A stretch of DNA of 64,000 nt. Origin: Mycolicibacterium peregrinum. Its GTDB lineage: Bacteria > Actinomycetota > Actinomycetes > Mycobacteriales > Mycobacteriaceae. Of the stretch, positions 6,888 to 19,500 are shown piece by piece. The stretch lies in assembly GCF_001665785.1 (NCBI RefSeq), contig NZ_LZSO01000042.1, forward strand, positions 1-64,000. Direction: 5' to 3'. The position numbers and the translations under genes are program-made. The notes under the pieces are model-generated. The model saw only the letters and a program-made list of their open reading frames with translations. It was not told the origin of the DNA and did no database searches. Every line of letters starts with the position of its first letter. Positions within the stretch are counted from its first letter, which is position 1.

Positions 6888-8963
6888 ATGGCAACCCGCG
6901 AGCAGGCCCAGTCGATCCTCGAACAACTGGCCGGACCCGCCGCGGTGCTACGCGATGACCAGTGGGCCGCCATCGAGGCCCTGGTGGTCGAGCGGCGCCG
7001 GGCGTTGGTCGTGCAACGCACGGGGTGGGGCAAGTCCGCGGTCTACTTCATCGCGGCCAAGCTGCTGCGTGCCTCCGGTCGCGGGCCGACGGTCATCGTC
7101 TCCCCGCTGCTGGCGTTGATGCGCAACCAGGTGGCCGCTGCCGAGCGGGCCGGAGTGCGGGCCGCCACGATCAACTCCGGCAATGTCACCGAGTGGGACG
7201 TGATCCACCAGCAGGTCGCCGACGGGGAACTCGACGTGCTGCTCGTCAGCCCCGAGCGGCTGAACAACCCCGATTTCCGTGACAACGTCCTACCGGCACT
7301 GGCCGCCGATGCGGGTCTGGTGGTCGTCGACGAGGCGCACTGCGTCTCGGACTGGGGGCACGACTTCCGGCCGGACTACCGCCGGATCCGTACCCTGATC
7401 GCCGAATTGGGTTCTCAGGTACCGGTTCTCGCCACTACCGCGACCGCCAACGACCGGGTCGTCAGTGACGTCGCGGCCCAGTTGGGGGTGGGCGGATCGG
7501 ATACCTTGGTGCTGCGCGGCGGCCTGGACCGCGAGTCGTTACGGCTGTCGGTGGTGCAGGCGGGCACCCCTGCACAGCGTGCTGCCTGGATTGCGGCGCA
7601 ACTGGACTCTCTGCCCGGCTCCGGCATCATCTACACCCTGACGGTGGCCCAGGCGCACGACGTGGCGGCGCTGTTGGCCGAGCGCGGCCACAAGGTGGCC
7701 GCCTATACCGGGTCCACCGACACCGCCGAACGCGAACAACTGGAAGCCGACCTGCTCGGCAATCGGGTCAAGGCGCTGGTGGCGACGTCAGCGCTGGGGA
7801 TGGGCTTCGACAAGCCCGACCTGGGCTTCGTCGTGCATCTGGGGGCGCCGTCGTCTCCGATCGCCTATTACCAGCAGGTGGGCCGCGCCGGCCGCGCGAC
7901 TGACAGCGCCGAGGTGATCCTGCTGCCGGGCACCGAAGATCAGGACGTCTGGAGGTACTTCGCGTCGGTCGCGTTCCCCTCGGAATCCATGGTGCGTCAC
8001 GTCATCGGTGCACTGGACACCGACCGCGCGCAGTCCACCCAGGCGCTGGAACCGCAGGTCGATCTCAACCGGTCCCGCCTTGAGATGGTGCTCAAGGTGC
8101 TCGACGTGGATGGTGCGGTCCGCCGGGTGAAGGGCGGCTGGATCGGCACCGGTGTGCCCTGGGTTTACGACGAGGCCCGTTACCGCGCATTGGACGAGGC
8201 TCGGCGCCGGGAGCAACAGGCGATGCTGGACTACCAGGCCACAGCCGGTTGCAGGATGGTTTTCCTGCGGGGCCAGCTCGACGATCCCGAGCTGGCACCG
8301 GACGCCCGGTGTGGCCGCTGTGACAACTGCACCGATCGGCGCTATGAGGCTGCCGTGGCGCAGGACATCCTCACAGATACCGCGCAACGGCTGTCCAGAC
8401 CAGGCGTTCTCGTCGCCCCCCGAAAGCAGTGGCCGTCGGGGCTCGCTGCACTCGGTGTGCCGCTGTCCGGTCGAATCGGCGAGGGTGCGGCGCCGGGCCG
8501 GGCGATCGGCAGACTCACCGATCTCGGCTGGGGAGCACGCCTGCGTCGCCTACTGGCCGAGCCGGACGGTGAGTTGCCCGACGACGTGCTGGCCGCGGCG
8601 GTCGAGGTCCTCAAGGTTTGGGATTGGGATCGAAGGCCGACGGCGGTGATGGGGCTGGACTCCGAGACGCATCCGTTGTTGATCTCCTCGACGGTGCAGC
8701 GGCTCGCTCAGATCGGGCGACTGACGAATCTGGGCATCCTGACCTATACGCCCCAGCGCCGCCCTGTCACCGCCGCGAATTCGGCCTATCGGGTGGCAGC
8801 GCTGGACGGTGCCTGGGAACCGCCACGACTCGATTCGAAGGGGCCGGTGTTGTTGGTCGACGACATGACCGACACCGGATGGACGCTGACCATGGCGGCC
8901 AGAATGCTGCGCGACGCTGGGGCATCTGAAGTTTTGCCGTTCGTGCTCGCAAGCGTCAGCTGA
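6888..8963 (+). CDS. recQ: RecQ-like DNA helicase fused to a phosphoribosyltransferase-like domain
   Basis: A 691-residue SF2 helicase. The N-terminal motor has Walker A R44-TGWGKS-50 and the DEAH box D148-E-A-H followed by CVSDWGHDFRPDY, the RecQ signature. The second RecA domain shows ATSALGMGFDKPD and QQVGRAGR. C455, C475, C478 and C481 form the RecQ zinc site. After a winged-helix-like linker, the C-terminus carries LLVDDMTDTGWT (DD at 658-659), a PRPP-binding loop as in ComF/type I phosphoribosyltransferases. It probably unwinds DNA in repair; the role of the fused domain is unknown. The W in TGWGKS is unusual for Walker A but the GKS is intact. Start is the ATG at 6888. Confidence 0.85.
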   Translation: MATREQAQSILEQLAGPAAVLRDDQWAAIEALVVERRRALVVQRTGWGKSAVYFIAAKLLRASGRGPTVIVSPLLALMRNQVAAAERAGVRAATINSGNVTEWDVIHQQVADGELDVLLVSPERLNNPDFRDNVLPALAADAGLVVVDEAHCVSDWGHDFRPDYRRIRTLIAELGSQVPVLATTATANDRVVSDVAAQLGVGGSDTLVLRGGLDRESLRLSVVQAGTPAQRAAWIAAQLDSLPGSGIIYTLTVAQAHDVAALLAERGHKVAAYTGSTDTAEREQLEADLLGNRVKALVATSALGMGFDKPDLGFVVHLGAPSSPIAYYQQVGRAGRATDSAEVILLPGTEDQDVWRYFASVAFPSESMVRHVIGALDTDRAQSTQALEPQVDLNRSRLEMVLKVLDVDGAVRRVKGGWIGTGVPWVYDEARYRALDEARRREQQAMLDYQATAGCRMVFLRGQLDDPELAPDARCGRCDNCTDRRYEAAVAQDILTDTAQRLSRPGVLVAPRKQWPSGLAALGVPLSGRIGEGAAPGRAIGRLTDLGWGARLRRLLAEPDGELPDDVLAAAVEVLKVWDWDRRPTAVMGLDSETHPLLISSTVQRLAQIGRLTNLGILTYTPQRRPVTAANSAYRVAALDGAWEPPRLDSKGPVLLVDDMTDTGWTLTMAARMLRDAGASEVLPFVLASVS

Positions 8964-9428
8964 CGGCGGCGGTCCGGTCCCGGAAGCTTCAAACAAGATC
9001 GGTCCAATTGCCCCACGCATTCCGTAGGTGACCGTTTGTTTCACTAGTCAATAATTGTCACGTGGCTACTTTGGCGCAGCTTGGAAAATTCGCTTGTATT
9101 TGCGCATGCAAACTCTTTGAGGCGTGATCTTGAACGTGATTTCGCAAGGTCTTTGAATGTGGCCATGGCTAACTCAATCCTGTTCGCCGGCCGCCGTCCT
9201 GCGTCAGCTCCGATCATCCGATTGTCGAGTCGCTGAATTTGCTAACTGGCAGCGTTGGCGTCTGGTGACCGGCTCCCACCGGGCTGTGCTGGGCCGGTGG
9301 GGCGCAGTGCCCGAGTAGTTCGCTTCGCTGGATTGAACTACAGGGTTGTCGTGTACGTGTCTACCGACGAGACGGCCGACGGACGACGGGTGTGGGCACG
9401 GCGGTGGTGCGCTCGGCGACCCGGGCCC
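8964..9428. other. Gene-free stretch at the left edge of the lipopeptide locus
   Basis: No gene is supported here. Bases 8990-9250 are visibly richer in A and T than the flanking genes, with stretches such as agtcaataattgtca. A 71-codon frame at 9255-9470 has no recognisable features and runs into the gene on the other strand, so it is not called. The change in composition marks the join between the conserved steroid/recQ block and the biosynthetic locus. No tRNA or attachment site is seen. Confidence 0.5.
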
Positions 9429-9932
9429 TTACTTGTGCTTGGCGATCCAATCAGCCGTGAAGTGTTGTAGGGCGGTGATGTTCTGGACCAGGACGCGACC
9501 CATCATTCGCTCGATCTCGCCCCCGATGAGCGGGACTTTGAACTCGACCTTAGCTGCACATTTGAGGCGCGATCCTGTCGCGATCGGCGCCAACAGGGCT
9601 GTCCCGGCCGCGGAACCGGGGGCTCTGCTGGGCGTGATGCTCAGGTCTCCGCCCACCCGGTTGCCGCTGAGGGGATGCCACGTCTCGCGCTGCACCACTC
9701 GCCAGTTCTCCGGAAAGAACTTGGCGAGGGGCGACGACTCCCGATTGCGCTGCACGTCCTTGGTGAGGATCGCCGTCACGGAGCCGTCGCGGTCGACGCT
9801 CAAGCTCTCGAGTGTGTCGATTCCGCTGAAGATCGATAGTCGCGCGAGCCAGTACTCACGTTCGCCAAATGCCGCCAGGATTTGCTCGACGCCTACCGGG
9901 GAGTCCAACGATAAGTTGAATGTCTTCGACAC
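9429..9932 (-). CDS. DUF2505 (START-like, SRPBCC) protein
   Basis: A mycobacterial DUF2505-type protein of about 167 residues: FNLSLDSPVGVEQILAAF, then REYWLARL, an EETWHP-like segment (here RETWHP) and a C-terminal amphipathic helix (IERMMGRVLVQNITALQHF). Members are expected to have a hydrophobic ligand pocket; no function is established. The frame is open to 10043, but family similarity begins at the GTG at 9930-9932 (SKTFNLS), which I take as the start; a GTG at 9954-9956 is an alternative. It diverges from mbtH, with about 200 bases between them that must hold the promoters. A role in the lipopeptide pathway is possible but only suggested by position. Confidence 0.6.
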   Translation of the reverse strand: MSKTFNLSLDSPVGVEQILAAFGEREYWLARLSIFSGIDTLESLSVDRDGSVTAILTKDVQRNRESSPLAKFFPENWRVVQRETWHPLSGNRVGGDLSITPSRAPGSAAGTALLAPIATGSRLKCAAKVEFKVPLIGGEIERMMGRVLVQNITALQHFTADWIAKHK

Positions 9933-10132
9933 AGCAACAGAATATTCTTGGATCACCAATTTCTGCACCCCCGTCAAGATAAGTGGATATGCTGACGCTC
10001 TGCAACGAGTTAAGTCATAGCTGGAGTGGTCCACAGAAAACAATCATCGGACGCACAAGGTGCGGGGCTGGGTGCCCCGTCTTGGGTTGTTGAACGATTT
10101 TCACTGGTCGACTCCACGATGGGGAGGACCAC

Positions 10133-10348
10133 GTGAGCATCAACCCGTTCGACGATGACAATGGGCGTTTTCTCGTTTTGATCAACGATGAGGAACAACA
10201 CAGTCTGTGGCCGACATTCGCGGACGTTCCCGTTGGCTGGAAGGTCACTTACGGCGAAGCCGATCGAGCGGCATGTCTGGACTACATCGAACAGAACTGG
10301 CCGGATATCCGGCCGAAGAGCCTGCGCGACAGGTTGGCGCAGGGCTAG
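10133..10348 (+). CDS. MbtH-like NRPS partner protein
   Basis: A 71-residue MbtH-family protein that binds and activates adenylation domains of the adjacent synthetases. Family residues seen: NPFDDDNGRF, SLWPTFADVPVGW (the conserved tryptophans and proline that contact the A domain), CLDYIEQNW and DIRPKSLRDR. The start is GTG at 10133, preceded by a strong GGGGAGGA ribosome site. It is first in the operon and lies 60 bases upstream of the first NRPS. It is the only MbtH protein in the window, so it probably serves all nine adenylation domains. Confidence 0.93.
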   Translation: MSINPFDDDNGRFLVLINDEEQHSLWPTFADVPVGWKVTYGEADRAACLDYIEQNWPDIRPKSLRDRLAQG

Positions 10349-10408
10349 GGCTCTGACACATAAGAGGGCCGGGGGGCTCGCTAGGTATCTCGCGGTGGGA
10401 GAAGTTCG

Positions 10409-13400
10409 ATGCAGCTTGATCAACAGTCGCTGCCGGTAACCCGCGCCCAGCTCGACATCTGGCTGGCGCATGATCTGGCTGATTCGGGGGCCGAGTGGCA
10501 GCTCGGGTTATTCGTCAGGATCTCTGGAGCGGTAGACCGCGACGCCCTCGGCTGGGCGATCCGCCGGGTGCTCGATGAAGCCGAGCCGCTCAGGGCCGGC
10601 TTCTGCGAGACCGGCGGTCAGGTGTTTCAGCGGCCGATCGACTATCCCGATGTCGAACCGGACTTCTATGACGTGCGCTCTGCGCCGGACCCTGTGCGGG
10701 AGGCGCGCGAACTCGCGGCCTCGATCCAGCGTGCGCCGATGTCACTTGCCGGGCCGTTGTTCAGATTCGCGTTGTTCCAGACCCGGGCTGACGAGTTCTT
10801 TCTGATCGGGTGCTGCCATCACATCGTTCTGGATGGAACCGGTATTGCGATGGTGGGTCAGCGACTGGCCTCGGTTTATTCCGCGGTGGTGTCCGGTGCG
10901 CCGATCCCGCCCTCACTGTTCGGATCGTTGTCGGATCTGATCGACTGCGAGTCCGACTACGAGTCTTCGGAAGACTACCTGCGGGACCGCGCGTACTGGA
11001 CCGAGAATCTGCCGCCGGAAAGTGAGCCGCAGTATCGATGGCTTCCGGACGAAGGCGAAGTGCATTCTTGTCTGCCTTCTCCGCCAGTCGAATTGGACCT
11101 CGATGTGCTTCGCCGGGCGGACACCCTGGCGTCGTCGCTGAACGTCCCGCGGTCCACGCTCTTCACCGCGGCCTGCGCTTTGTTGGTGCGCAGCTGGCAA
11201 TCTGAAGGCACTGAGATCGTGTTGGACTTCCCCGTCAGCCGACGCGTCGGGCCTGACACGAAAACCCTGCCCGCGATGTTGGCAGGCGTGGTGCCCCTCG
11301 TGCTTCAGACCGCACCGGCCACGTCGGTGGCCGAGTTCTGTAGATATGTCGATCTCCGGATCCGTGAAGCCGTTGAACACCAACGGTTCCCGGTCCAGGC
11401 GCTCGAACGCAAGCTCAACTCGCGTACGGCAGGCCAACTCGCCAACCGGGTGAGTGTCAATTTCCTTCCCTCCACCTTCACCTTGGACTTCGGTGGGGCG
11501 ACGGCGACGGCGTCGTTGGCCAGCGCGGGCGTGGTCGGCGGCTTCGGACTGTTCTTCTCCAGCGCGGGGGAGCAGGTGTTCGTCAACACCGCGGGCGACG
11601 GACACCCCCTGGCGAAAATCGGGGCCGCCGAGCTGGTGCGCCGCTTGCGCCAGGTGCTGCTGGCGATGACGGCCGACTCATCGAGACCGTTGGTATCGAT
11701 GGCCGTGCTGGAGGACGCCGAGCGCGAGCGGCTGTTCGAGGTCGGAAATCACGGAATGCTGTCGCAGCCGATGACCGCGGTGTCGATTCCGGTGATGTTC
11801 GCCGCGCAGGTCGAGCGTGCGCCGGAGGCGGTGGCGATCAACTGCGATGGCCGGGCGATGACGTATCGCGAGTTGGATGAGACGTCGAATCGCTTGGCGC
11901 ATCTTCTGATTGACCAGGGCGCTCGTCCGGGACGCTGCATCGCACTGCTGTTCAACCGATGTGCCGAGGCGATCGTGTCGATCATGGCGGTGCTCAAGAC
12001 CGGGGCGGCGTACCTGCCGATCGATCCGGCTCACCCGGAGGCACGTGTCGAATTCATGATCGCCGACGCCCACCCGGCGGCCGCGGTGAGCACAGCTGGG
12101 CTGGCGGGCCGTCTGGCCGGCTCCGACATCACCGTCATCGACGTCGACGACCCGCGCATTGGCACGAGTCCGTGCACTCATCTGCCTGAACCGAATGCCG
12201 ACGACATCGCGTACATCATGTACACGTCGGGAACGACGGGAATTCCGAAGGGCGTTGCCATCGCCCACGGCAACGTCACCCAGCTGATCGGTTCCCTCGA
12301 TGCGGATCTGGGGCCGACGGGACAGGTCTGGTCGCAATGGCACTCCTACAGCTTCGACATCTCGGGGTGGGAGATCTTCAATTGCCTTCTGTCTGGTGCG
12401 CGACTGGTCATCGTGCCCGAAGAGATCGCGCGATCGCCCGAGGACTTCCATGCATTAGTCGTCGCCGAGAAAGTCAACGTACTGGGTCTGACACCCACCG
12501 CGGTCGCGGCGTTGTCGCCGACCGGGCTGGACTCGGTCGCACTGCTGGTCGGTGGCGAACCGTGCCCGGCAGACGTGGTGGATCGCTGGGCGCCAGGGCG
12601 GGTGATGATCAATCAGTACGGCCCGACCGAAGCCACGATGTGGGTGGCGTTGAGTGCGCCATTGACCAAGGCCGAGGCGTCCGGACCGAGTGTCGTTCCC
12701 ATCGGATCTCCGCTGCCGGGTGCCGCGTTGTTCGTACTCGACCCGTGGTTACGGCCGGTGCCCGCAGGCGTGGTCGGCGAGCTGTATGTGGCCGGTCGCA
12801 ATGTGGGCGTGGGGTATTGGCGGCGGGGCGGGCTGACCGCTTCACGATTCGTGGCGTGCCTATTCGGCGGTCCGGGCGAGCGTATGTATCGCACCGGAGA
12901 TCTGGTGTCCTGGGGCGCGGACGGGCAATTGCGATACTCGGGGCGCGCCGACGAGCAGGTCAAGATCCGTGGGTATCGAATCGAGTTGGGCGAGATCCAA
13001 ACAGCATTGGCTGACATGGATGGCGTCGAGCAGGCGGTCGTGATCGCCCGTGAGGACCGCCCGGGGGACAAACGGCTGGTCGGCTATGTCACCGAAACCG
13101 TTTCTGGGGCAGTCGATCCCGCTGATACCCGGGTGGCATTGCTCGACCGGTTGCCGGGATATATGGTGCCGGCCGCGGTGGTGGTGCTCGCGGCGCTGCC
13201 TTTGACGGTCAACGGCAAGCTCGACAAGCGGGCCTTGCCGGTACCCGAGTACGCCGACGTCGACAATTACCGGGCGGCGGCCACTCCCACCGAGGAGATC
13301 CTGGTCGGTATCTATGCCCAGATCCTCGGCCTGCGACGGGTCGGGGTGGACGACTCCTTCTTCGACCTCGGTGGCGATTCCCTGTCGGCGATGCGGGTGA

Positions 13401-13500
13401 TCGCCGAGATCAATACCAGCTTGGATACCGAGCTCGCCGTGCGAGCCCTGTTCGATGCGCCCACGGTGGCCGAGCTGGCGCCGCGGATCGGCGCCGGGTC
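10409..13500 (+). other. NRPS module 1: starter C - A - PCP
   Basis: C1 begins TRAQLDIWLA and has HHIVLDG. It differs strongly from the other eight C domains, as expected for a domain that accepts a fatty acyl donor. The A1 pocket residues, aligned by eye to GrsA positions 235-331, read D-I-W-G-L-G-Q-M-W. I cannot match this to a known amino acid with confidence. Confidence 0.8.
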
Positions 13501-16500
13501 GGGCGGCCGTGAGCCGCTGATTCCGCATGAGCGCCCGAACCGGATTCCGTTGTCGTTCGCCCAGCAGCGGCTGTGGTTCCTGAACCGATTCGAAGGCGGG
13601 GTGGCGACCTACAACATGCCGACCGCATTCCGGATCAACGGCGCGGTGGACGTCGATGCTCTGAGTGCGGCTCTCGACGATGTGATCGCTCGCCATGAGT
13701 CGTTGCGCACGGTGTTCGTCGACATTGACGGCGTGCCGGTGCAGAAGGTGTTGCCGGCACAGGCTGGGTTGTGGCGGTGTGAGGGGCCGGCGGTGGTATC
13801 GCTGCCCGAAGAGGATGTGGCCGCTGAACTGGTTGCGCTGGCGGCCTATCGGTTTGATCTGTCGGCTGACATTCCGATCCGGGCGCGGATCTACGCGGTA
13901 GGGCCCGACCAGCATGTGCTGGGGATTGTGATGCACCACATCGCATTCGACGGTTGGTCCCTGGCGCCGATGGTGCGGGACGTGGGGGTGGCGTACACCG
14001 CTCGGAGCGCGGGACACGCTCCCGACTGGGTACCGCTGCCGGTGCAGTATGCCGATTACACGCTGTGGCAGCAGGATCGCCTGGGCGATGAGTCTGATCC
14101 GGCCAGCGTGGCCGCCGGGCAGTTGGCCTATTGGCGCCACGAGCTCGCTGACCTGCCGGAGGTGGTGTCGCTGCCGACGGATCGGCCGCGCCCGCCGGTG
14201 CCGAGTTATCGGGGTGACGGCGTCGAGCTGCGTATCGACCCGCAGACGTGGGCACGGCTCAAAGATGTTGCGGCCGAGCATCATGCGACGGCATCGATGG
14301 TGTTGCAGGCTGCGCTGGCCGTGGCGTTGCACCGAGAAGGTATCGGCACGGATATCGCGCTGGGCACGCCCATCGCGGGCCGGACGGACAAGGCACTTGA
14401 CGATCTGGTCGGTTTCTTCGTCAACACGTGGGTGCTGCGGATCGGAGTGAGCCCACAACAGCGGTTCAGCGAGGTGCTCGAGCAGGTGCAGCAGAAGGCT
14501 CTGGATGCCTACGCCCATCAGGATGTGCCGTTCGAATTGTTGGTGGAGCAGCTCAATCCCGCGCGCTCGACGTCGCATCATCCACTGTTCCAGGTGGCGC
14601 TGGTGTTCCAGAACAACGTGCTGCCCAAGGTGTCTCTGGATGGGGTGGACGTCGAGCAGGAGTCGGTGTTCACCCGCACCGCAAAGTTCGATCTCGACTT
14701 CGAGATCAGGGAGATACCCGGCGAGGATCCAGCCGCTTCGATGGCCACCGGCGTGCTGACATACGCCACGGATCTGTTCGACCGGTCCAGCATCGAGCGG
14801 TTGGTGGGCCGGTTCGGCCGGGTGATCGAAGCTGTCGTCGCTGACCCGTCGGCCGTGATCGGAGAGGTGAGCCTACTCGATCCTGATGAGCGGGATCTAC
14901 TGCTGCACAACTGGTCTGGTGCGGACATCGGTGCGCCGATCGGCTTGACTGATCAGTTGCTGGCAGCGGCGGTGGTGGAGGATCCGGACGCTGTCGCGAT
15001 CATCGACGGTGCACGGCAGATGTCGTATCGCGAATTGCACGAAGCTTCCAATCGGCTGGCGCGAATGTTGATCGATGCGGGAGTCGGTCCCGAGGGCGCG
15101 GTGGGTGTGGCGATGGACCGGTCCGCCGAGTTGGTGGTGGCGTGGTGGGCCGTCCTGAAGTGCGGCGGGGTGTACGTCCCGATGGACCGGACCAATCCGG
15201 CCGAACGGATCGCCACCATCCTGGACACCGTGGGAGCCGCCTGCGTACTGACCTGTGGTGTCGACGCCATCCCCGGTGCGGGTAACCGGCCCGTCATGCG
15301 GCTCGACGGGATGGTTCTGGCAGGGTACAGCCCGGATTCCATCACCGATGCGGACCGGTTGGCACCGTTGGGAACTGACAACGCCGCATACGTGATCTTC
15401 ACGTCGGGCTCCACCGGCACGCCGAAAGGCGTGGCGGTCAGTCACGCCGGAATTCTGGGGGTGGCCGCAGCGCATCGGGAGTTGTTCCCCGCGGGCCGGG
15501 ACGACCGGATCTTGATGGTGGCCGCACCCACCTTTGATGCCTCGCTATTCGAGTGGTTGTGGGCGGTGGCCTCGGGAGCGGCACTCGTGGTGGCACCACG
15601 GGATTCCTATGCCGGGGATGCGCTGACGGAGATCCTGCGGCACCAACGGGTCAGCGCGGCTTTGATCACCCCGACGGTGCTGGCGACACTGGACCGGACC
15701 GGATTGGGTGGACTGGGCACACTGATCACCGGCGGGGAGGCCTGTCCGCCGGAGTTGGTGGCCGCGTGGGCCCCGGACCGGGCGATGTTCAACGCATACG
15801 GTCCCACCGAGGTGAGCATCTGGGCCACCTGGAGCGCATTGACGGTCGGGCAGCCGGTGCGTATCGGCGCCCCGATCGCGGGGACGTGCGCACTGGTGCT
15901 CGACGGTCGGATGAACCCGGTGCCGGTGGGTGTGGTCGGCGAGTTGTACCTGGCCGGGCCGGTTTTGGCGCGCGGCTATGTCGGCCGGGCCGACCTGACC
16001 GCAGATCGGTTCGTGGCCAACCCCTTTGGCAGAGAGCCCGGAAGCCGGATGTATCGCACAGGCGACCTGGTGCGCTGGGCCCCGGAGGGCGCCCTGGAAT
16101 ACCTGGGCCGAGCCGACGCACAGGTCAAATTGCGTGGGCAGCGGCTGGAACTGGGCGAGATCGAGAACACCCTGCTGGCATGCCCGCAGGTCAGCAGCGC
16201 GGCTGCCGCGGTACATCACAGCGAGGTCGGCGTCGATCACCTGGTCGGCTACATCGCCCTGGACCACACCAACACCGCCCACCATGAGGCCGAGGTCGTC
16301 GATCAATGGCAACACGTCTACGACGAGCTCTATGACGCCGACCTCGAAGTGCCGGACTTCGGCAGCGACTTCCGGGGCTGGAACAGCAGCTATACGGGGG
16401 AACCGATTCCGCTGGAGCAGATGCGGGAGTGGCGTTCGGCCGCGGTGAACCGGATCCTGGAACTGCGCCCACGACGGGTGCTGGAGATCGGCGTGGGCTC

Positions 16501-19500
16501 GGGGCTGGTCCTGTCGCAAGTCGCCCCGGCGTGCGAGGAGTATTGGGGCACTGACTTTTCGGCGCCGACGGTGGCGAACCTGCGTTCCGCAGTGGCCGGA
16601 GAACCCTGGGGCGACCGGGTTCATCTGTTGGCCCAGCCGGCGCACATCACCGAAGGACTGCCACACGGCCAGTTCGACACGATCATCGTCAACTCGGTGA
16701 TCCAGTACTTCCCGAGCCCGGAGTACCTGGCCGAGGTCATCGACAAGGCAATGGAGCTGCTGGCGTCCGCCGGCCGACTGTTCCTCGGCGATGTGCGCAA
16801 CCACAGCCTGCAGGGCGCGTTCCAGACCGGCATCGCGTTGGCGCGCGCCGGCACCGGCGCCGACACCGACGAGATCCGACAGCGAGTGCAGCGTGCGGTA
16901 GTCGGCGAACACGAATTATTGCTGTCACCAGAGTTCTTCACGACCTGGGCAGCTGACCATCCGTCCGTCGGCGGGGTGGACGTCCAGGTCAAACGCGGCG
17001 AATCGGACAACGAGCTGACCCGGTACCGCTACGACGTCGTCATCCACAAAACGCCCGCCCAGGTGCGTTCGTTGGCCCGTGCCCTCACCTGGGGGTGGAC
17101 CGACTGTGCGGGCCTGCTCGGCCTGCATGCCGAGCTGACCTCGCAACGCCCGGCTGTGTTGCGGGTCAGTGCGATACCCCGTACCGCGGTGATCGACGAT
17201 GTGAACATCGAACAGTCGCTGGCCAGTGGGCTACCGCTCGCCGAGTCCTTGGTGCATGTCGATTCCACCGCAGCGCGCGAGAATGCGGTCGCGCCCGAGC
17301 AGTTGTACCGGCTCGGTGAGTCGGCCGGCTATCGAGTGGCGGTGACATGGGGAGTTCAAGCCGGCACCGTGGACGCGGTCTTCATCGCCGCCACCGAAGG
17401 CGGTCCCGTCCCGGCTCTGACCGACCTCTACCTGGCTCCGATCGATGCCCGCCAGCGCGGTGATTACGCCAACGATCCCCACACCAACGCAAAGGTCAGC
17501 GCGGTGCGGCAGTGGCTTTCCGAGCGCTTGCCCGAGTACATGGTGCCCACTCAGATCGTGGTGCTCGCGGAAATGCCACTTACGTCTTCGGGAAAGATCG
17601 ACCGCAGGGCGCTGCCCGCGCCGACGTTTGTCGCCACATCTTTCCGGGCGCCGCAGACGCCGACGGAAAAGACCGTCGCCGAGGTGTTCACCGAGGTGCT
17701 CGGCCTCGGCAGGGTCGGCCTCGACGATGACTTCTTCGCCCTGGGTGGGGACTCGTTGATCGCCATCCGGGTGTGCGCACGTCTGCAGTCTGCGCTCGGG
17801 CGCGAGGTGCCGGTGCGCTATCTGTTCGAGGCGCCGACCGTCGGAGTACTTGCCGATTACCTGGATCGGCATCAGAGTGACGCCGCTGCCCGGCCGGCTT
17901 TGACGGCTCAACCGCGTCCACCGGTGGTGCCGTTGTCTTTTGGACAGCAGCGGCTATGGTTCCTGGAGCAGTTGCAGGGGCCCTCACCGATCTACAACAT
18001 GGCAGTGGCGCTGCGGCTGGACGGACAGCTGGATGCCGACGCGTTCGGGCAGGCGCTGGCCGATGTGGTGAACCGCCAGGAAAGCCTGCGCACGCTCTTC
18101 GCCGTCGTCGACGGGGTCCCCGGACAGGTGGTGGTGCCCGTCGAGAACGCCGATTTCGGCTGGCAGATCGTCGACGCCCATGACTGGTCGGCGGAGCGGC
18201 TGCAGGAGGAGATCGGCGCCGCGGCTCGGCACAGTTTCGACCTGACACGTGAGATTCCGTTGCGGGCCAAGCTGTTCCGGACTGCCGAGAACGAGCATGT
18301 ACTGGCGGCGGTGGTGCACCATATCGCCGCTGACGGCTGGTCGGTCGCCCCGTTGGTGGCGGATCTGGGTGCTGCCTATGCACTCCGCAGTGCAGGACAG
18401 GCCCCGGACTGGACACCGTTGCCGGTGCAGTATGCCGATTACACGTTATGGCAACAGGATTGGCTGGGATCGGTCTCGGATCCCGACAGTGTGATCAGTG
18501 CACAGCTGGCCTATTGGGAGGAGGTGTTGGCGGACGCGCCCGAGCGGTTGGAGCTTCCGACAGATCGGCCGTATCCGGCGATCGCCGACTATCACGGGGC
18601 GAGTGTGGCGGTGGATTGGCCGGCAGAGCTGCAGCAGCAGGTTGCCCGGGTGGCGCGGGAACACAATGCGACCAGCTTCATGGTGGTGCAGGCGGCCCTG
18701 GCGCTGCTGCTGTCCGGATTGAGCGCGAGCAGCGATGTGGCGGTGGGGATCGCGAGCGCCGGCCGTGGCGATCCCGCGCTCGATGAGCTGGTCGGCTTCT
18801 TCGTCAATACCTTGGTGTTGCGGGTGGAATTCAGCGGAGATCCCACCGTCGCGGAGTTGCTGGAGCAGGTACGGGCACGCAGCCTGGCGGCCTTCGAGCA
18901 CCAGGATGTGCCGTTCGAAGTACTGGTGGAACGCCTCAACCCGACCCGGTCACTGACCCATCACCCGCTGGTCCAGGTCATGCTGACCTGGCAGAACCTG
19001 CCCTGGAACAGTCGGGGACCGGCGGCTGGACTGGCGCTGGGCAATGTTGCGGCTATTCCGATGGAAGCCGAAACTCACACGGCCAAAACTGATTTGGTGT
19101 TCTCCCTGGCGGAGCGCGTCAACGACGTCGGTGAGCCGGCCGGGATCGCCGGCCTGGTGGAGTTCCGTACGGATGTGTTCGATGCGGTCAGCATTCACAC
19201 TCTGATCGAGCGGTTGCAACGCGTGTTGGTGGCAATGACAGCCGACACCACAGCGCGGTTGTCGGCGGTGGACGTTCTCGATGTCGCCGAGCGGGCGCGG
19301 CTGAACGGGTTGGGGCGTCGGGAGGTGCTGACGCAGTCTGTGGTCGAGGAGTCGATCACGGCGCGGTTTGCCCGGCAGGTGGCCGGCGCCACGGACGTGG
19401 TGGCCGTCAGTTCAGCTGACGGCTCGATGACATATCGGACCCTCGACGAACGCTCGAACCAGCTGGCGCACTTTCTCGTTGCCGAAGGCGCGGGACCGGG

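Noticed and set aside
12860..14581. Long antisense frames within the NRPS genes, such as 573 codons here and 594 codons at 23075-24859
   Set aside because: They mirror the high-GC codon pattern of the sense genes, recur at matching places in each module and encode low-complexity proteins rich in His, Arg and Gln without family features.
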